DNA of 64,000 nucleotides. Origin: Xanthobacter dioxanivorans (GTDB lineage: Bacteria > Pseudomonadota > Alphaproteobacteria > Rhizobiales > Xanthobacteraceae). Position 1 is the first letter of the stretch, and every line of letters starts with the position of its first letter. Of the stretch, positions 27,768 to 35,548 are shown piece after piece. The notes beneath the pieces were generated by a model. It had not been told where the DNA came from. It worked only from the letters and a program-made list of their open reading frames with translations, and ran no database searches. The position numbers and the translations under genes were made by a program. The stretch spans positions 5,188,501 to 5,252,500 of the forward strand of contig NZ_CP063362.1 of NCBI RefSeq assembly GCF_016807805.1, written 5' to 3'.

Positions 27768-28685
27768 ATGAGCAGTGCGGGATTGGAACGGATCATGGAG
27801 CCGGCGATTGTGAAAGCCGACCAGATGCCCGAAAGCACGCGCACGGATGCCGGGCACAGGAATTCCGGACGGTCGGACAAGCGACGCCGGGTGCGCCTTC
27901 AGCAATCGCTCCAGACTCTCGTGGTCCCGGCCGCCGTCGTCGGGGTCTGGCTGGTGCTCGGCGCCCTCGGCATGCTGCCGGGGGGCGTTGTCCCCAAGCT
28001 TCCGGCGGTCCTGGTGGACTGGTATTACTGGATCTTCGGTCGGCCCGGCGCCACCGCCTTCGATGCCTATAGCGGCACCTGGCTCAATGCCGTGCTCTAT
28101 TCCGGCTGGCGTGTCGCGCGGGGGTTCGCGCTGGGTGTGACGGCGGGTGTGGTGCTGGGCATCCTGATTGGCTGGAGCCAGTCCGTCTCGCGCCTCCTGG
28201 ACCCCACCATCCAGCTGATCCGGCCCATTCCCATAACCGCTTGGATCCCGTTCGCCATCGCCTGGTTTGGCATCGGCGATGGAAACGCCATCTTCCTGAT
28301 CGCGCTTGGCGCCTTCTTTCCCGTGGTGCTCAACACCATCCACGGCGCGCGCGACATCAACAAGAATCTGGTGCGGGCGGCCCGCATGATGGGGATCAGC
28401 GAGTGGCGCCTCCTCGTGAAGGTGATCCTTCCGAACGCGCTGCCCAACATCTTCACCGGCATGCGCCTCGCTATGGGCATTGCCTGGACCATCCTGATCG
28501 TCGCCGAGATGATCTCCATCCGCGGCGGCGTCGGCTACGTGCTGTGGGACGCCTATTACGTCTCGCGCATGGAGATCGTGGTGGCCGACATGATCACCGT
28601 GGGCCTGCTCGGTTCCCTCTCCGACCGCGTCATCGTCCTGATCGAACACCAGGTTCTGGCCTGGAAGCACACACACCAATCGTGA
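27768..28685 (+). CDS. ABC transporter permease (SsuC/TauC-like)
   Basis: 305 residues with a long polar N-terminus (about 45 residues) and about six membrane helices. The family EAA loop appears as NLVRAARMMGISEWRLLVKVILPNALPNIFTGMRLAMG. WIPFAIAWFGIGDGNAIFLI and GVGYVLWDAYYVSRM are typical of SsuC/TauC. Ribosome site AGAGGCAGGC before ATG 27768. Forms the inner-membrane pore of the importer with the ATPase downstream (8-nt gap). Confidence 0.9.
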   Translation: MSSAGLERIMEPAIVKADQMPESTRTDAGHRNSGRSDKRRRVRLQQSLQTLVVPAAVVGVWLVLGALGMLPGGVVPKLPAVLVDWYYWIFGRPGATAFDAYSGTWLNAVLYSGWRVARGFALGVTAGVVLGILIGWSQSVSRLLDPTIQLIRPIPITAWIPFAIAWFGIGDGNAIFLIALGAFFPVVLNTIHGARDINKNLVRAARMMGISEWRLLVKVILPNALPNIFTGMRLAMGIAWTILIVAEMISIRGGVGYVLWDAYYVSRMEIVVADMITVGLLGSLSDRVIVLIEHQVLAWKHTHQS

Positions 28686-28693
28686 GGCCCGCC

Positions 28694-29503
28694 ATGTCCG
28701 CTGCGATCGAACCCGGTATCGCCATTGAGGTCCGCAACGTGTGCAAGACGTTCGGCGGCGCGCGCGAGGTCGTGGCGCTCAGAGACGTCGATCTCACGCT
28801 CCAGCGGGGCGAATTCGCCGCCGTTCTGGGCGCCAGCGGTTGCGGCAAGTCCACCTTGCTCTCCATGCTCGCGGGCTTCGAGAAGGCCTCCAGCGGCACC
28901 ATGAGCGCCTTCGGCCATTCCATCGAGAAGCCCGATCCCGAACGGGCCATGGTGTTCCAGGAAGCGGCTCTCTTTCCCTGGCTCAGCGTGTGGGAGAACA
29001 TGGTCTTCAGCCCGAAGAACCGTTCCATGCCCAAGGCGCGCTACGAGGACAAGGCGCGCCGGCTCCTCGATGCGGTGGGCCTTGGCGCGTTTCACCATCA
29101 CCACCCCGAGCAGCTGTCCGGCGGCATGAAGCAGCGTGTCGGCATCGCCCGCGCGCTGTTGATGGAACCGAAGGTCCTGCTGATGGACGAGCCGTTCGGC
29201 GCGCTCGACGCCCAGACGCGGCTGGAGATGCAGGAATTGCTGCTCGACATATGGAGCCGCGACAAGCGCACGGTGATGTTCATCACCCACGATATCGAGG
29301 AGGCGATCTTCCTCTCCGACGTGGTCTATGTGATGACCGCCCGCCCCGGCACCATGAAGGCCCGCATCGAGATCCCGCTCGGCCGTCCGCGCCATGTGGA
29401 CATGCTCACGACGCCGGAATTCTCCGAGCTGCGGCGCCAGGTCATGGGCCTCATCCGCGAGGAGGTCGCGCGTGCGCGGGCCGAGGCGTCGGCCGCGGCC
29501 TGA
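28694..29503 (+). CDS. ABC transporter ATP-binding protein (SsuB/TauB-like)
   Basis: 269 residues with a complete nucleotide-binding domain: Walker A GASGCGKSTLL, Q-loop MVFQEAALFPW, signature LSGGMKQRVGIARAL, Walker B VLLMDEPFGALDAQT and H-loop VMFITHDIEEAIFLSD. It powers the importer. The ATG 28694 follows the permease by 8 nt. The C-terminal stop lies inside a palindrome that faces the convergent AbrB gene. Confidence 0.92.
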   Translation: MSAAIEPGIAIEVRNVCKTFGGAREVVALRDVDLTLQRGEFAAVLGASGCGKSTLLSMLAGFEKASSGTMSAFGHSIEKPDPERAMVFQEAALFPWLSVWENMVFSPKNRSMPKARYEDKARRLLDAVGLGAFHHHHPEQLSGGMKQRVGIARALLMEPKVLLMDEPFGALDAQTRLEMQELLLDIWSRDKRTVMFITHDIEEAIFLSDVVYVMTARPGTMKARIEIPLGRPRHVDMLTTPEFSELRRQVMGLIREEVARARAEASAAA

Positions 29504-29530
29504 GGGCCGGGAGCGGGGCTCCGGCCTCAG
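29500..29530. terminator. Palindrome between convergent stop codons
   Basis: CTGAGGGCCGGGAGC at 29500-29514 pairs with GCTCCGGCCTCAG at 29518-29530, with two bulged G residues and a 3-nt loop. The stops of the rightward ATPase gene and the leftward AbrB gene lie within it. It lacks a T-tract, so it would act as a GC hairpin or Rho-assisted terminator for both directions. Confidence 0.5.
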
Positions 29531-30573
29531 CGGTCCGAGATCTTCTCGTAAAGTCTGAAGAGCGGCCCCGTCAGCAGCACCACGCTGAGGATGCGTACCA
29601 GTTGCCAGGCGGCGACGATGGGCGGGGCAAGGCCGAGTGCCTCGGCGGTGAGCGACATCTCGGCGATGCCGCCGGGCGCCATGGCGAGCACGCCGGTGGG
29701 AAACGCGACGAAGTGGAGCGCCAGCGCCGCGAACGCCACGTTTACCGCCATCAGCGCCAGCGTCGTGGCCGCCGCCGCGGGCAGGAAGGGCGAGGTCAGC
29801 ACGTGGCTGATCTGCTCGCGCTGGAACCGGCAGCCGAGCGCCGCGCCGATGGCAAGCTGGGCGGCGCTGGTGACGAGCACAGGGGCATGGGTGGCACGGG
29901 CGATGACGAGCGCCATGCCCATGCCGATGGCAAGCCCGGCCAGCAGGAACGGATTGAAGATCTTCGCGCGCCGCAGCAACAGCGCCACCGGCACGCACAG
30001 CACGAGGCCGAGTACGAGCAGGTGCGATTCCAACTGCTGAACCTCGGCCACCTTGAGACGCGTGCCGCCCATGACGAGCGCCATGGCCGGCGGGATGATG
30101 AGCACGATCAGCACCACCCGCAGGCTCTGCGCGAGGGAGACAAGCGTGGTGCTGGCTCCGAAGGTGTGCGCCAGCACCGCCATTTCGGCGAGCCCTCCGG
30201 GCATGGCGGCGAAGAAGGCGGTGCGCCGATCGCAGCGGCCGAACAGCGCCAGTGCCCGGGCGAGAAACAACGAGACGAGGATGGAGGCGAAGCCTGTCAG
30301 CGCCATCAACCATCCGAGCTCGACGAGACGCAATGCCACCGGCGGCGTGAAGAACAGGCCCACCGAGAAGCCGGCGGCGATCTGCCCGCCTTGGCGGAAC
30401 TCGTCGGCGAGCTTCACGGTGAATCCGGACAGGCCGCAGGTGGCGGATACGAACAGCGCGCCGAGCAGGAACGGAAGCGGGACATGGAGCCAGGAAAAGA
30501 CCAGGCCCCCGGCAAGGCAGGTGGCCAGGAGGAGCGTCGTTCGGATGAAAACGGAGGAGGCAATCAAGGGCAT
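29527..30573 (-). CDS. AbrB-family integral membrane protein
   Basis: 348 residues, almost entirely hydrophobic, with about nine or ten membrane helices in two related halves. Each half has the AbrB duplication pattern: GALFVSATCGLSGFTVKL and FFAAMPGGLAEMAVLAHTFG in the first; AIGAALGCRFQREQISHVLT and FPTGVLAMAPGGIAEMSLTA in the second. The family is often labelled a putative ammonia monooxygenase; it has no monooxygenase chemistry and is better seen as a transporter or membrane regulator of unknown substrate. It is convergent with the importer genes, so it is separately controlled. Confidence 0.85.
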   Translation of the reverse strand: MPLIASSVFIRTTLLLATCLAGGLVFSWLHVPLPFLLGALFVSATCGLSGFTVKLADEFRQGGQIAAGFSVGLFFTPPVALRLVELGWLMALTGFASILVSLFLARALALFGRCDRRTAFFAAMPGGLAEMAVLAHTFGASTTLVSLAQSLRVVLIVLIIPPAMALVMGGTRLKVAEVQQLESHLLVLGLVLCVPVALLLRRAKIFNPFLLAGLAIGMGMALVIARATHAPVLVTSAAQLAIGAALGCRFQREQISHVLTSPFLPAAAATTLALMAVNVAFAALALHFVAFPTGVLAMAPGGIAEMSLTAEALGLAPPIVAAWQLVRILSVVLLTGPLFRLYEKISDR

Positions 30574-31128
30574 GGATGATCGGGGACCTTGGCCTTATCG
30601 AGCACACTGCATGGCGGGTGGCGAGGCGGATTGAAGTGCGATCAGCCTAAAGGCTGGGCGGCTCAGGCCGGCGAACCGATTGCGAATATCAGCTAGAGGC
30701 AGCCACCTGCGGCAGCATTTGGCCGCGCGCCGATTGGTTGCGCATCGATGGGCAAGTCCACTGGCGGTGCAGGTCGGGCAGGCCCCCTCCCCTTCTCCCA
30801 GGAAGGTGGCGCCGAGCGCCGCGTGCCATCCGCTTCCTGTGCGAGAAGGGCGCGGATCCTGTCGACGTCGGTGGCACGGCCGGCACTGGCGAACGGGCCG
30901 TGGTGCCGGCGGAAGCCGTCGGGCAGGACATGGATCGCCGCCAGTGCGAAACGAGACGGCGCGACCGCGTGGACGTTACCGATTTTGGTGATAGAAAGCC
31001 TCCGCGCAGCGAAGGCCCGAGCTTGCCAGTCGAGCCGCGTGACGGCAATCTCCGCTCCGCAAGACGTTCAGCGGGTGTCTGCCGGCGTGTTTTCTCGTCA
31101 GGCAATGGAATTGGGAAGCTGCCAAATC
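30574..31128. other. Non-coding spacer
   Basis: About 550 nt between the AbrB gene start and the L,D-transpeptidase-like gene. Open frames on both strands lack ribosome sites and recognisable sequence. The first 60 nt should hold the AbrB gene promoter. I see no strong repeat or hairpin. Confidence 0.4.
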
Positions 31129-31839
31129 ATGATCATGCACGGTGGGAAGGCCGCGGCTGGCGAATGTGACGAGGCGGCTTTGCCTGGGCTTCGGCCGGGG
31201 TCTCTCAACCGCCGGTCGTTTCTGGTCGGCTCCGCCATCGGTCTCGGCGGGCTGGGACTGGCCGGTTGTGCGTCATCCGATGGCATGAGCCTTGCCGAGG
31301 CGGCGAAGGTGTACGGGCCGGTGCCCGAAGAGAAATTCGCGATCCCGGCGGTGGATGTCAGCAAGGTCAACCCGAAATATTTTCGCCGGACGGTTCGCTA
31401 CGAGACCAGGGAAGCGCCGGGCACGATTATCGTCGATCCCGGCAATTACTACGTCTACCGTGTCGAGGATGACGGCTCCGCCACCCGCTATGGGGCCAAT
31501 GTCGGCCGCGCCGGGTTCCTGTGGAGCGGTGACGCCTATGTCGGGCGCAAAAGCGAATGGGCGACCTGGACACCGCCCAAGGAGATGATCCAGCGCCAGC
31601 CCGAGGTAGCTAAATACGCCCGCGGCATGCCGGGCGGCCTCGACAATCCGCTCGGCGCCCGCACGCTTCATCTCTATCAGAACGGGGCGTACACGCTCTA
31701 CACGATCTACGCCACCAGCGATCCCGAGTCGATCGGCTCCGGTGTCACAAGCGGCTGTGTCGGCCTCCTCAGCCAGGACATGATAGACCTGTACGCACGA
31801 ACGCCGGTCAAAACCAAGGTGGTCGTCCTGCCGGCATAG
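31129..31839 (+). CDS. L,D-transpeptidase (YkuD) family protein with altered active site
   Basis: About 236 residues from ATG 31129 (GGGAAG ribosome site; ATG 31135 also possible). It has a Tat-like, lipoprotein-type signal: NRRSFLVGSAIGLGGLGLAGC. The YkuD domain follows: GTIIVDPGNYYVYRV, WTPPKEMIQRQPEVAKY, NPLGARTLHLY. Family members read IHGT...SSGCIR at the active site. Here it reads IYATSDPESIGSGVTSGCVG: the Cys is kept, but the catalytic His (16 residues before Cys) is Tyr and the Arg after GC(I/V) is Gly. Cross-linking activity is therefore doubtful. The gene is intact in frame. Confidence 0.85.
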   Translation: MIMHGGKAAAGECDEAALPGLRPGSLNRRSFLVGSAIGLGGLGLAGCASSDGMSLAEAAKVYGPVPEEKFAIPAVDVSKVNPKYFRRTVRYETREAPGTIIVDPGNYYVYRVEDDGSATRYGANVGRAGFLWSGDAYVGRKSEWATWTPPKEMIQRQPEVAKYARGMPGGLDNPLGARTLHLYQNGAYTLYTIYATSDPESIGSGVTSGCVGLLSQDMIDLYARTPVKTKVVVLPA

Positions 31840-31862
31840 CAACGGCCAGTTCCGGAGCTGTC

Positions 31863-32243
31863 GAAGTTGAAGGGCCAGGGTCCAATCCGCGCATCATCGA
31901 GTACCTTAAGGCGGTGGGCGTCGGCGATACAGTCCGTGACGACGTCGCTTGGGGGTGCGCCTTTATAGGGTGGGCCCTCACTGAATCTGGGATCAAGCCG
32001 CCAGCTGACGCGGCGCTGTGCGCCAGCTTTCTCAAATATGGCTCGAAGTTGGCGGGGCCAAAGGTGGGCGCGCTCGGCTTCGTTGGCAAGGAAGGGATAC
32101 CCGAGGCAAACACAGGCCTCGTCGGCATTGTAGCGTCCGTTGAGCCCGCGGCGGTCACGATGATTGTGGGGAATGTCGACAACTCCGTTACCAGGGCAAC
32201 CTATCCGTTAGAGCGCCTCCAGGCCTTTATCTGGCCGCCGTAG
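31863..32243 (+). pseudogene. Degenerate TIGR02594-type (NlpC/P60-like) cell-wall hydrolase remnant
   Basis: Family-like sequence begins upstream of any start codon: EVEGPGSNPRIIEYLKAVG is in frame from 31863, while the first possible start is GTG 31914. The segment then reads DDVAWGCAFIGWALTESGI (family: PWCSAF or PWCAAF) and NTGLVGIV near 32120 (family: GHVGF), and ends RATYPLERLQAFIWPP, a typical C-terminus. The catalytic Cys position is Gly with Cys shifted by one, and the His position is Leu. Missing start and both active-site changes indicate a decayed or non-catalytic copy. It follows the altered L,D-transpeptidase gene by about 25 nt. Confidence 0.5.
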
Positions 32244-32465
32244 GAGGCTCAGGAAGCGGAAATAGGGGCACCCCCTGCCCCGATCGGGATATGGCCGTTT
32301 GGGTGGCAATCAGCCGAACGCCAACAATCGATTTTGCTGTGCAGAGTTGTCCGCGGCTCAAGCCGCCTCCCACACCCGGTTGAGGATCTGGGAGCGCCGG
32401 CTGACCAATAAAGGCATCGACGACAGGCGTTTCGGCAGAGCGGTGCCGGCCGCGCGGTTGCGGGA

Positions 32466-33428
32466 TCACGGCACCGTGGCCATGGTTCGCGGCCCCTGCC
32501 CGACGCGGATCCGGGCGCGCACTGCCAGCCCGTCGAGATCGATCACCGCCACCGCGTCGTCGAACCATTCGCTCACATAGGCCAGCTGTCCGTCGGAGCT
32601 GACGACGACGCTCTCGGGAGAGCCGCCGAGACGGACGGAGCCCGTCTCGCGGCGCGTCTTCGGGTCCAGCAGGCTCACGGTGCCAGATTGCTGGTTCGCC
32701 ACCAGGATGCGCCCCGTCCCGGGCACCACGGCCAGGCCATAGGGCATCCGTCCCGCCGGCAGGCGCGAGACCGCGTGGTCCGCTTTGTCTATGAGGGCGA
32801 TATCGCCGCTGCGCACGTTGGCGACAGCGAGGAAGCCCGGATCATTGCCCGCGTCGAAGGCATAGGGCGCGCGGCCGACCGGCACCGAGGCGATGCGCGA
32901 GAAGCGTGCAATATCGATGACGCTGACGGCGTCGCTCTCCCGGTCCGCGCTGTACAGCCGGCGGCGGTGCGCATCGAGGGCGAGGCCGGCCGGCGCGCGG
33001 CCGACCCCGATCGTGCCGGTGCGTGCCAGCGTGCGCCCATCGAGCCGGTGGACCGCATCGCCCGCCCAGTCGCTCACATAGAGCGCGTCGCCATCGGGAT
33101 CGGCCACCACCGCGAACGGCTGGCCGCCGATAAAGGTGGTGTCGACGACCTGCCGAGTCGTCGTGTCGATCCGGGTGAGGAGGCCGGCATCGGGATGGGT
33201 GACGTAGGCGGTCCCGCCGTCCGGCGACACGGCGATGCCCGCCGGCGCCTTCGGCACGGGGATGCGCTCCGCCACTGCCCCGGCCGAAAGGTCGATGACG
33301 CTGATTTCCGCGCCGCTCTGGCAGACGACGAACAGGCTCTCGGCATGGAGCGGCGTCGCCGCCGGGCCGGCCAGCAGGAGCGCGGCCGACAGGAGCGGCG
33401 CCAGCAGGACGGCCAGCGGCTCATTCAT
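32466..33428 (-). CDS. Periplasmic YVTN-type beta-propeller protein of the mxa operon
   Basis: A 320-residue protein with a signal peptide (MNEPLAVLLAPLLSAALLLA, cut near HAES). Six to seven propeller blades follow with repeats such as ISVIDLSAGAVAERIPV.KAPAGIAVSPDG, VDTTFIGGQPFAVVADPDGD and GTVSLLDPKTRRETGSVRLG. The ATG overlaps the mxaD stop (ATGA), so it is the last gene of the methanol dehydrogenase operon, where some methylotrophs have mxaE or related genes; I do not assert that name. YVTN propellers near quinoprotein dehydrogenases are known as PQQ-dependent-catabolism-associated propellers. No enzyme motif is visible; a binding or assembly role is inferred. Confidence 0.75.
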   Translation of the reverse strand: MNEPLAVLLAPLLSAALLLAGPAATPLHAESLFVVCQSGAEISVIDLSAGAVAERIPVPKAPAGIAVSPDGGTAYVTHPDAGLLTRIDTTTRQVVDTTFIGGQPFAVVADPDGDALYVSDWAGDAVHRLDGRTLARTGTIGVGRAPAGLALDAHRRRLYSADRESDAVSVIDIARFSRIASVPVGRAPYAFDAGNDPGFLAVANVRSGDIALIDKADHAVSRLPAGRMPYGLAVVPGTGRILVANQQSGTVSLLDPKTRRETGSVRLGGSPESVVVSSDGQLAYVSEWFDDAVAVIDLDGLAVRARIRVGQGPRTMATVP

Positions 33429-33982
33429 TTGCCCTCCACTTTGGCCTTGAGGCCTTTGAGGCCGGTTTCGAAGAAGCCGGTCATGGCAGCGATGGCGGCT
33501 TCGTCGTTCAACTCGTCCGGGGGGAAGTTGCTGGTATCCCCACGATAGAAGCGCGCGGTCCAGACCACCTCGCTGCGCCCGGCGCCGGCATCGCTCACGG
33601 TGAGGGTGGCGGTGTAGAAGCTCACCGGAAGGGCCTCCACGTTCTCCTTCGACAGGCGGTAGGACAGGCTGCGGCCGGCCGCGTCGTAGTCGTCGAGGCC
33701 GTCGGTGAGCTCGCCTTTCTCCAGCGTCAGCACGCGCTCGGCGCCCGCCGCGTCGCCGCCGGTGGCCACAACCGACTTCACCATGGGATGCCAGCTGCCG
33801 ATGCCGCCGAAGGCGCCGGCCACCTTCCACACCGCATCCGCCGGCGCCGCGATCTGGGTGCGCGCCTCGGCCTTCTGCGGCGTCGGCCCATGGGCCACGC
33901 CGGGCGTCGCAGCAAGAAGGCCGAACACAAGGCCGGCGAGAAGGGCGGCGGCGACGCGGCGGGTCGGCAGGTGCGAGGTCAT
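33425..33982 (-). CDS. mxaD: Methanol dehydrogenase accessory protein MxaD
   Basis: 185 residues. A signal peptide (MTSHLPTRRVAAALLAGLVF, cut near GVAHG) is followed by an SRPBCC/START-like fold: AEARTQIAAPADAVWKVAGAFGGIGSWHP, then GRSLSYRLSKENVEALPVSF and a C-terminal helix (NDEAAIAAMTGFFETGLKGL). MxaD is periplasmic and stimulates electron transfer between methanol dehydrogenase and cytochrome cL in methylobacteria. The start overlaps the mxaL stop (ATGA) and the stop overlaps the propeller start. Confidence 0.85.
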   Translation of the reverse strand: MTSHLPTRRVAAALLAGLVFGLLAATPGVAHGPTPQKAEARTQIAAPADAVWKVAGAFGGIGSWHPMVKSVVATGGDAAGAERVLTLEKGELTDGLDDYDAAGRSLSYRLSKENVEALPVSFYTATLTVSDAGAGRSEVVWTARFYRGDTSNFPPDELNDEAAIAAMTGFFETGLKGLKAKVEGK

Positions 33983-34968
33983 CAAGGGGCTGTCCTCTTC
34001 TCGGTGGAACGAAAGCGGCGCGCCGCCAGCGCCTGCGACGTGAACAGGCCGCAGAGCACCAGCAAGGCCAGGCCTGCCGGCACGGGCGCGCTGTCCATCA
34101 CTCCCGGCACGGGATGCGGCCGCGCTGCGGATTCGACGCCCGCCGCAAGCGCCGCCGCATCTGCGAGCGGGACGTAGGTGAGGCCGGTGGCGGCGGCGAG
34201 CGCCTCCAGGTGGCTCGTGCGCACGGCGCTGAGATGCTCTTCGCCGGAAGGCTCGTTCGCCCCCCAGGGGGCGTTGCGGGGATGCCAGCCCTCCCGCACC
34301 TCGGACCCTGCGGGCGGCAGGCCATGGCGGTTCTCCTGCGGCACGTCGGTCATGGCGTAGAAGCCGGTCTCGCGCCCGTCGCGGTCGAATTTCGGGATCG
34401 GCGCCGGCGTCGTCCCGCCGACCCCGACGAGGAGCCCGCGCACGGCGCCGGCCTCGCCGTCGAAGCGCGGCGCCCCGGATGCGGGCAGAGGCGGCGCCTC
34501 CTGCCCGTCGGTGAAGAACAGGAGCTCCGCTCCGAGGGGCGCTGCGAGGGCGATGGCCGAATAGAGGCCGGATGCCACGTAGCTGTCCCCCTCCCAGGCC
34601 ATGCGCCAGTCGAGGGCGGCGATGGCGCCGTCGAGCGGCGCGAAATCGGCGCACACCTCCACCGGCTCGAACAGCAGGAAGCTGCGCCGCTCGGTGAAGA
34701 TGCCGAGCCCCAGGCGTGAGCCGCAGGGCAGGCGCGAGGCCATGTCGCGCAACGTCCGCTTCACCGTGTCGAGGCGCGAGACGGGGCGGCCGTCGCGGCT
34801 GTAGTCGCGCACGTTCATGGACCCGGTGACGTCCACGATGGCGAGGAGATGCCAGGCGGTGCCGCGCGTGGGGAGGCGGGGCGCCAGGAGCGCCGCGACG
34901 GCGAGCACGAAGGCGGCGGCAAGGCCGAGCGTGCGCGGATCCGGAAGGCGGCGCCGGGGGACAGGCAT
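33982..34968 (-). CDS. mxaL: MxaL, von Willebrand A domain maturation protein
   Basis: About 328 residues from ATG 34968, which overlaps the mxaK stop. An N-terminal membrane anchor (LGLAAAFVLAVAALLAPRLP) precedes a vWA domain with the MIDAS motif DVTGSM (about residue 46) and FFTDGQEAPPLPASG. A C-terminal membrane helix (VPAGLALLVLCGLFTSQALA) ends in a basic tail. With MxaA, K, C and possibly R and S, MxaL takes part in calcium insertion or assembly of methanol dehydrogenase. The vWA domain probably faces the periplasm. Confidence 0.88.
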   Translation of the reverse strand: MPVPRRRLPDPRTLGLAAAFVLAVAALLAPRLPTRGTAWHLLAIVDVTGSMNVRDYSRDGRPVSRLDTVKRTLRDMASRLPCGSRLGLGIFTERRSFLLFEPVEVCADFAPLDGAIAALDWRMAWEGDSYVASGLYSAIALAAPLGAELLFFTDGQEAPPLPASGAPRFDGEAGAVRGLLVGVGGTTPAPIPKFDRDGRETGFYAMTDVPQENRHGLPPAGSEVREGWHPRNAPWGANEPSGEEHLSAVRTSHLEALAAATGLTYVPLADAAALAAGVESAARPHPVPGVMDSAPVPAGLALLVLCGLFTSQALAARRFRSTEKRTAP

Positions 34969-35548
34969 CACGGCAGCCCCTTCGGCAGGCCGGGCAGGTC
35001 CGTCCACAGGCGCTTGGGGGTCTCCTGTGCATCGGCCTGCGGCTCCTGCTCGATCTGCGGAAAATCGCGCACCAGCCGCATGGCCACGTCGAGATTGTAT
35101 TTGGCATCCCAGAGACCGGGCGCCCGCACGAGCGCTGCCCGGTACGCGGCCTTGGCGAGGCGGACCTGGGGAATGGCCGGATCGATCTCGGTGCGCTCCA
35201 GATGGGAGATGGCGAGCTGAAGGCGGGCATTCGCCATATCGTAGAGCGCGGCTACGGTCAGGGGTGCCTCGCCATCCCGCACGATGCGATCGACGAGTGG
35301 CTGCGCTTCATCCAGCCGGTCACGGATGATGAGGAAATGAGCGCGCGCCAGCAGGACCCGGGGGACGCGCCCTCGGCCACCGGCAGGTCACGCCCGGCGG
35401 CGAGCGCGGCGATGGCGCGGTTCTCCATCAGGTGCAGGCCCGCGCGCGCGCCAAAGACCGCGAGGCCGCAAAGACCGATAAGCAGGGTGGCCGCCAGCAG
35501 GACGTTGGCGAGGCGCCGCCGGCTCCAGCCGGAGAAGGGCATCCTCAT
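34968..35548 (-). CDS. mxaK: MxaK, frameshifted in this sequence
   Basis: MxaK is a membrane-anchored TPR-like accessory of methanol dehydrogenase maturation, usually near 180-200 residues. Here the N-terminal part (MRMPFSGWSRRRLANVLLAA, membrane helix, ..AALAAGRDLPVAEGASP) is in one frame. The rest (RVLLARAHFLIIRDRLDEAQ, then RMANARLQLAISHLERT-type helices) is in another. The break is in the run at 35360-35364, five bases; one more base gives ..EGASPRVLLARAHF.. and a single 193-residue protein. Start overlaps the mxaC stop and end overlaps the mxaL start, which supports a real, expressed gene. Confidence 0.82.

Noticed and set aside
29527..30573. Ammonia monooxygenase
   Set aside because: Databases sometimes give this label to AbrB-family membrane proteins; no metal ligands or amo neighbours are present.
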